64,000 bases of DNA from Branchiostoma belcheri (lineage: Eukaryota > Chordata > Leptocardii > Amphioxiformes > Branchiostomatidae): assembly GCF_001625305.1 (NCBI RefSeq), contig NW_017802558.1, forward strand, positions 223,462-287,461. The letters run 5' to 3'. Under the pieces are notes generated by a model. The model saw nothing but the letters and a program-made list of their open reading frames with translations. It was not told the origin of the DNA and ran no database searches. Position numbers and translations under genes: made by a program. This document shows positions 62,301 to 64,000 of this stretch, piece after piece; positions within the stretch are counted from its first letter, which is position 1; each line of letters begins with the position of its first letter.

Positions 62301-63826
62301 AAGTCTTTGAGTTTCACTGTTTCTCTCTGAAAAAAAACACCAAATACAGTAAGAAAGAAAAGTGCTGTGAGGCAAAAATGCGATGTTTGAGATTGAGGAA
62401 TGAAAAAAAACACAACATTTTTTCTTATGCGTGACCAAGTTGAAACCCAGGGTACCTGTATTGCCTGTTGGAAGTTGAGGACCTCCCTGTCTCCTCGGTT
62501 TCCCAGCATCCCTGCATCCATCTTTGGGTCCATCATCTCTATAGCAGACATGGCCTCAAACAGCCCAAAACTGGGAACATACATAATTAACATCAGCAAC
62601 AACATTGCCACATAAAAACATCATCCGTAAGACTGAGCACTTTGAATGAAAAACACAAAGGGGCAAGTAGGCAGTCTCCTGGCTCCCGGGATTCGAACCC
62701 TGGCCGCACAAACTAACTAAACTAACCTAACCACAAGGCTGAAAACTAAAAGATCCAGACCAGTTGGACTGGCCAGTTGGTGGTGCTTGAACCTCACTGT
62801 TACAATTTCCCTGAAGAAAATTCTGTATTTTTCACAAAAGTATGTTTGGACCTTACACGGACCAACAGATTTAAGATGACTACAAATAATGGAAACACTG
62901 GACAGGTACAATCAGAACTTAACACAAAAGATACTTTCAACTCACTTGGCATCATGCATCAGCTCTCCAAGTTCAAGTTCTGTAAGAGATAACAGGAAGG
63001 TGATTTTCTTATCGTGGTTTGTTTCACATAACTGGTAAACCGCCTTAAGGCGTAACACACCAGTTTTGTACACGTAAGTACCAGCCGCGTAAGACCGGAT
63101 TGTAGGGTTAGAACCACTCACACCGGGAAGGTCCCCTACTCTTCTCGATAAGTGCGGTGGGTTCTTTAACTTGCGTGGGGTATGGCTCTCCCCAAACATG
63201 GGACCTCCAGTGGTGGGTCCCTTGTAAGCTTAACTTCAAACATGAATTGACATCGCATTACACTCGTGACCGGACTGTGACAGTGTCTGAAAACGTTTTG
63301 ATGATGATGGTCACTGGAAATGTAGGTTGAATTAACCTCTTTGTCACGTAAAAAGGGTTTCTTTACTCAGTGACTAATTCCAACCCAATGAAACTGATCA
63401 CGGGTTTACAAGACAGTTTCTGTCTAAACTTATTTTTTATTTATTTATTTCTGTATTCTTTTACCAGGGTGGCACTACTCAGTGTCATAGCACTGCTTTT
63501 CAGAGTGGCCCTGGGTACGACACGTATATACACGGAAATACAACAATATTTACACCAAAAACAAATCATAATCGTGATCCATTACTCGTAATCGGGGTCA
63601 TGCCAGGTCGTAATAAGGGAGGGAAGTCAGAGGTCACTTCCTTACACATGATGTAGTAAAATTTGGCAAAAAACAGTCACAAGTTTTAATATACTCCTCA
63701 CCTTCACATGACGTGAGGAAGTCCTGTGTGATGTCTGTCCAGTTGTACCTGACCTCTGGTTGTGTGTGCAGGACTGCCGGGGGCGGTATGGGCACAACAT
63801 TGTTGTCAGTTGTGCTTCTTTCAACA
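50361..63826 (-). CDS. NAA35: NAA35, NatC N-alpha-acetyltransferase auxiliary subunit (MAK10), 5'-partial
   Basis: Scaffold of the NatC complex (with NAA30 and NAA38), which acetylates Met-hydrophobic N-termini at the ribosome. Exons: 63826-63702, 62979-62946, 62570-62456, 62326-62252, 61582-61415, 61268-61202, 61033-60990, 59782-59732, 59174-59091, 58460-58349, 57774-57662, 57190-57065, 56460-56354, 55691-55625, 55059-54961, 54262-54084, 52971-52838, 52180-52113, 51563-51423, 50841-50638, 50420-50361 (TAA). They give about 723 codons; human NAA35 is about 725 aa. Signature blocks: [122 protein letters not shown] Lys-rich stretch (KKKSKKKKK) lies in exon 17. The first coding exon with the ATG is right of the window. 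The intron after exon 19 uses a GC donor (CAG|gcaagt). Confidence 0.94.
50945..51330. repeat. Family B element copy
   Basis: Twin of 41076-41455. Ends gacatccaatgcaatttc / gaaattgaattggatgcctt. Confidence 0.75.
51662..51950. repeat. Family E element with internal GAA tract
   Basis: Shares gaaaggtaacatttgcaaag, ccatggtgacagacctctgg and tatgttttccttctgcaaag with 18045-18325 and 41800-42025. This copy keeps a (GAA)n tract near 51885-51912 that is absent from 41800-42025. Confidence 0.7.
52986..53180. repeat. Family A element (upstream duplicate, fuller copy)
   Basis: ctgtaagtcactttatgttc, then tctgagaaaaatga and gtgactgtgaaaaccgtgaa. The corresponding place in the other block (43030-43075) has lost the middle ~140 bp. 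Confidence 0.7.
54411..54856. repeat. Family I element with inverted ends
   Basis: Left end tacagtcaaacttgcccagc and right end gggtggttgttaagtttcac are imperfect inverse copies. The interior shares agacagtctttgcacaatg and ccatactttttgtac with a 5'-truncated copy at 61625-61890, whose right end is gacaagtttgacggta. Confidence 0.65.
55118..55345. repeat. Family E element, inverted copy
   Basis: Reverse complement of 18045-18325: gaaaacatattgtttcccct, tgtctgtcaccatggtaact, aagaattaacagagcagacc. Confidence 0.6.
55827..56236. repeat. Family C element, second copy
   Basis: Shares gcgcattgatttttgcctgt, tctggcctgggtgccatcct and agaggatgtcatccatgaat with 37312-37695, including the inverted ends. In the NAA35 intron between exons 14 and 13. 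Confidence 0.75.
57415..57640 (-). repeat. tRNA-derived SINE
   Basis: Contains gctcgactcggaaccaagag followed by gtcccaggttcaagtcctga, where ggttcaagtcc is a perfect B box (GGTTCRANNCC). A tRNA-unrelated body ends with aatctcaataaatcaaatta, an A-rich tail. By B-box orientation the element reads on the plus strand; strand is given relative to the host gene, which is antisense. Confidence 0.6.
57955..58330. repeat. Family D element copy
   Basis: Shares aaacaccagccaaccaag, tgttttaaacatcca, caactttgtgccagcctact and the end tgtgtgacagggact with 12340-12775 and 34738-35050. It ends about 20 bp before the donor side of NAA35 exon 58349-58460. Confidence 0.65.
59305..59670. repeat. Family B element copy
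   Basis: ggtatccaatgcaatttctg at the left and gaaattgcattagaggcctt at the right, inverse ends. The interior shares cagcctatgatacaaatgag and atcagtatgccatgg with 18560-18920. Confidence 0.7.
59903..60830. repeat. Family A element split by a younger insertion
   Basis: The left half (59903-60029) has acagtaaatcactatatgtt and cgtggtagcggcaggtgcag. The right half (60774-60830) resumes with tatttgttcatggtaaatga and cagaagtgatcacaaaaaa. Removing the insertion and one TA restores the family consensus cattatttgttcatgg. Confidence 0.8.
60030..60773. mobile_element. 744-bp foldback DNA element with TA target duplication
   Basis: Ends ctcggttgggttaaggc / gccttaaccctaccgag (16 of 17 pair) are flanked on both sides by TA (60028-60029 and 60774-60775). 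Inner segments also pair: ggctttacgcgc near 60243 with gcgcgtaaagcc near 60536, and gtccaaggctattttg near 60323 with caaaatagcctcggac near 60449. The whole element is thus a large imperfect palindrome. TA duplication suggests Tc1/mariner-type mobilisation. No transposase is present. Confidence 0.85.
61320..61372 (-). repeat. tRNA-like SINE fragment
   Basis: atgacatggcaggattcgaa plus cccaggaccgcaca carries the inverse B box (TTCGAACCC reading on +, so GGGTTCGAATCC on -). It lies between NAA35 exons 61202-61268 and 61415-61582. Short and degenerate. Confidence 0.4.
62660..62730 (-). repeat. tRNA-like SINE fragment
   Basis: gctcccgggattcgaaccct contains the inverse B box ttcgaaccc, followed by ggccgcaca and a short direct repeat actaactaaactaaccta. 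An intact tRNA cannot be drawn by eye. Confidence 0.45.
63000..63240. repeat. Probable interspersed repeat in NAA35 intron
   Basis: GC-rich block with gtcccctactcttctcgata, gtgggttctttaacttgcgt and gggacctccagtggtgggtc, unlike the AT-rich flanks. I see no second copy in this window. Its composition and wording suggest a repeat rather than an exon, because no NAA35 homology is present. Confidence 0.35.
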
Positions 63827-63866
63827 CTGTTGAAACAAAATGGAGAATCATTTTCAGATATGCTTT

Positions 63867-64000
63867 AGGCCTAGAAAAAAATGTCGCGATTCCTGACCCT
63901 AGAAAAAACTGCCGACCCTAGCCTTTTTTGTGTGGACCCTGCAACAGAAAATCAAATAAATGTTTCGAGCTGATCGAACTTTTCAAGCTCAATGATCTGA
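63867..64000. repeat. Family H element, cut by the window edge
   Basis: Begins aggcctag, then gaccctagccttttttgt and gtggaccctgcaa, matching 4597-4963. Runs past base 64000. Confidence 0.75.

Noticed and set aside
62660..62730. Possible tRNA gene (minus strand) because of a GGGTTCGAATCC-like box
   Set aside because: The acceptor and anticodon arms cannot be formed by eye; similar B boxes elsewhere in the window are parts of SINE remnants.

Overview
The window is nuclear DNA of an animal. It has long genes of many short exons with GT-AG introns, AATAAA signals, and introns and spacers packed with decayed retrotransposons and short inverted-repeat elements. The gene content and repeat style suggest an invertebrate deuterostome, most likely a lancelet (Branchiostoma). 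The species is inferred, not proved. Two 20-base N runs (23426-23445 and 44559-44578) show it is a draft assembly.

Four protein-coding genes can be reconstructed exon by exon. (1) GFM2, + strand, 999-10857: mitochondrial elongation factor G2 (ribosome recycling); 17 exons are visible and the 5' end with the P-loop lies left of the window. (2) A lysosomal beta-hexosaminidase (HEXA/HEXB family), - strand, 23100 to 12106, complete in 13 exon positions. It has two homologous versions of exon 10 (15703-15880 and 14487-14667) that look mutually exclusive. (3) A cytochrome-b5-fused front-end fatty acid desaturase, + strand, 31310-36590, 435 aa in six phase-0 exons. (4) NAA35, the NatC auxiliary subunit, - strand, from the right edge to a stop at 50361; 21 exons encode about 723 aa.

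GFM2 and the hexosaminidase are tail to tail. The hexosaminidase and the desaturase are head to head across 8.2 kb of repeat-rich spacer. The desaturase and NAA35 are tail to tail.

The last six NAA35 exons exist twice, in blocks 49580-54277 and 39697-44173. They differ at nine coding positions, all synonymous. A degenerate L1/Tx1-type LINE and an N gap sit between the blocks. This is either a recent tandem duplication giving alternative 3' ends or two haplotypes placed in series by the assembler.

The rest is repeats: 5'-truncated LINE tails, at least eight short interspersed families seen more than once here, tRNA-like SINEs, a foldback element nested in another element with a TA target duplication, and three coding-frame-compatible minisatellites. 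I found no operons, CRISPR arrays or intact tRNA/rRNA genes. The genes are unrelated housekeeping or metabolic genes, and nothing suggests they form one pathway. The strongest lead for something undescribed is the duplicated, frame-locked exon 10 pair of the hexosaminidase.
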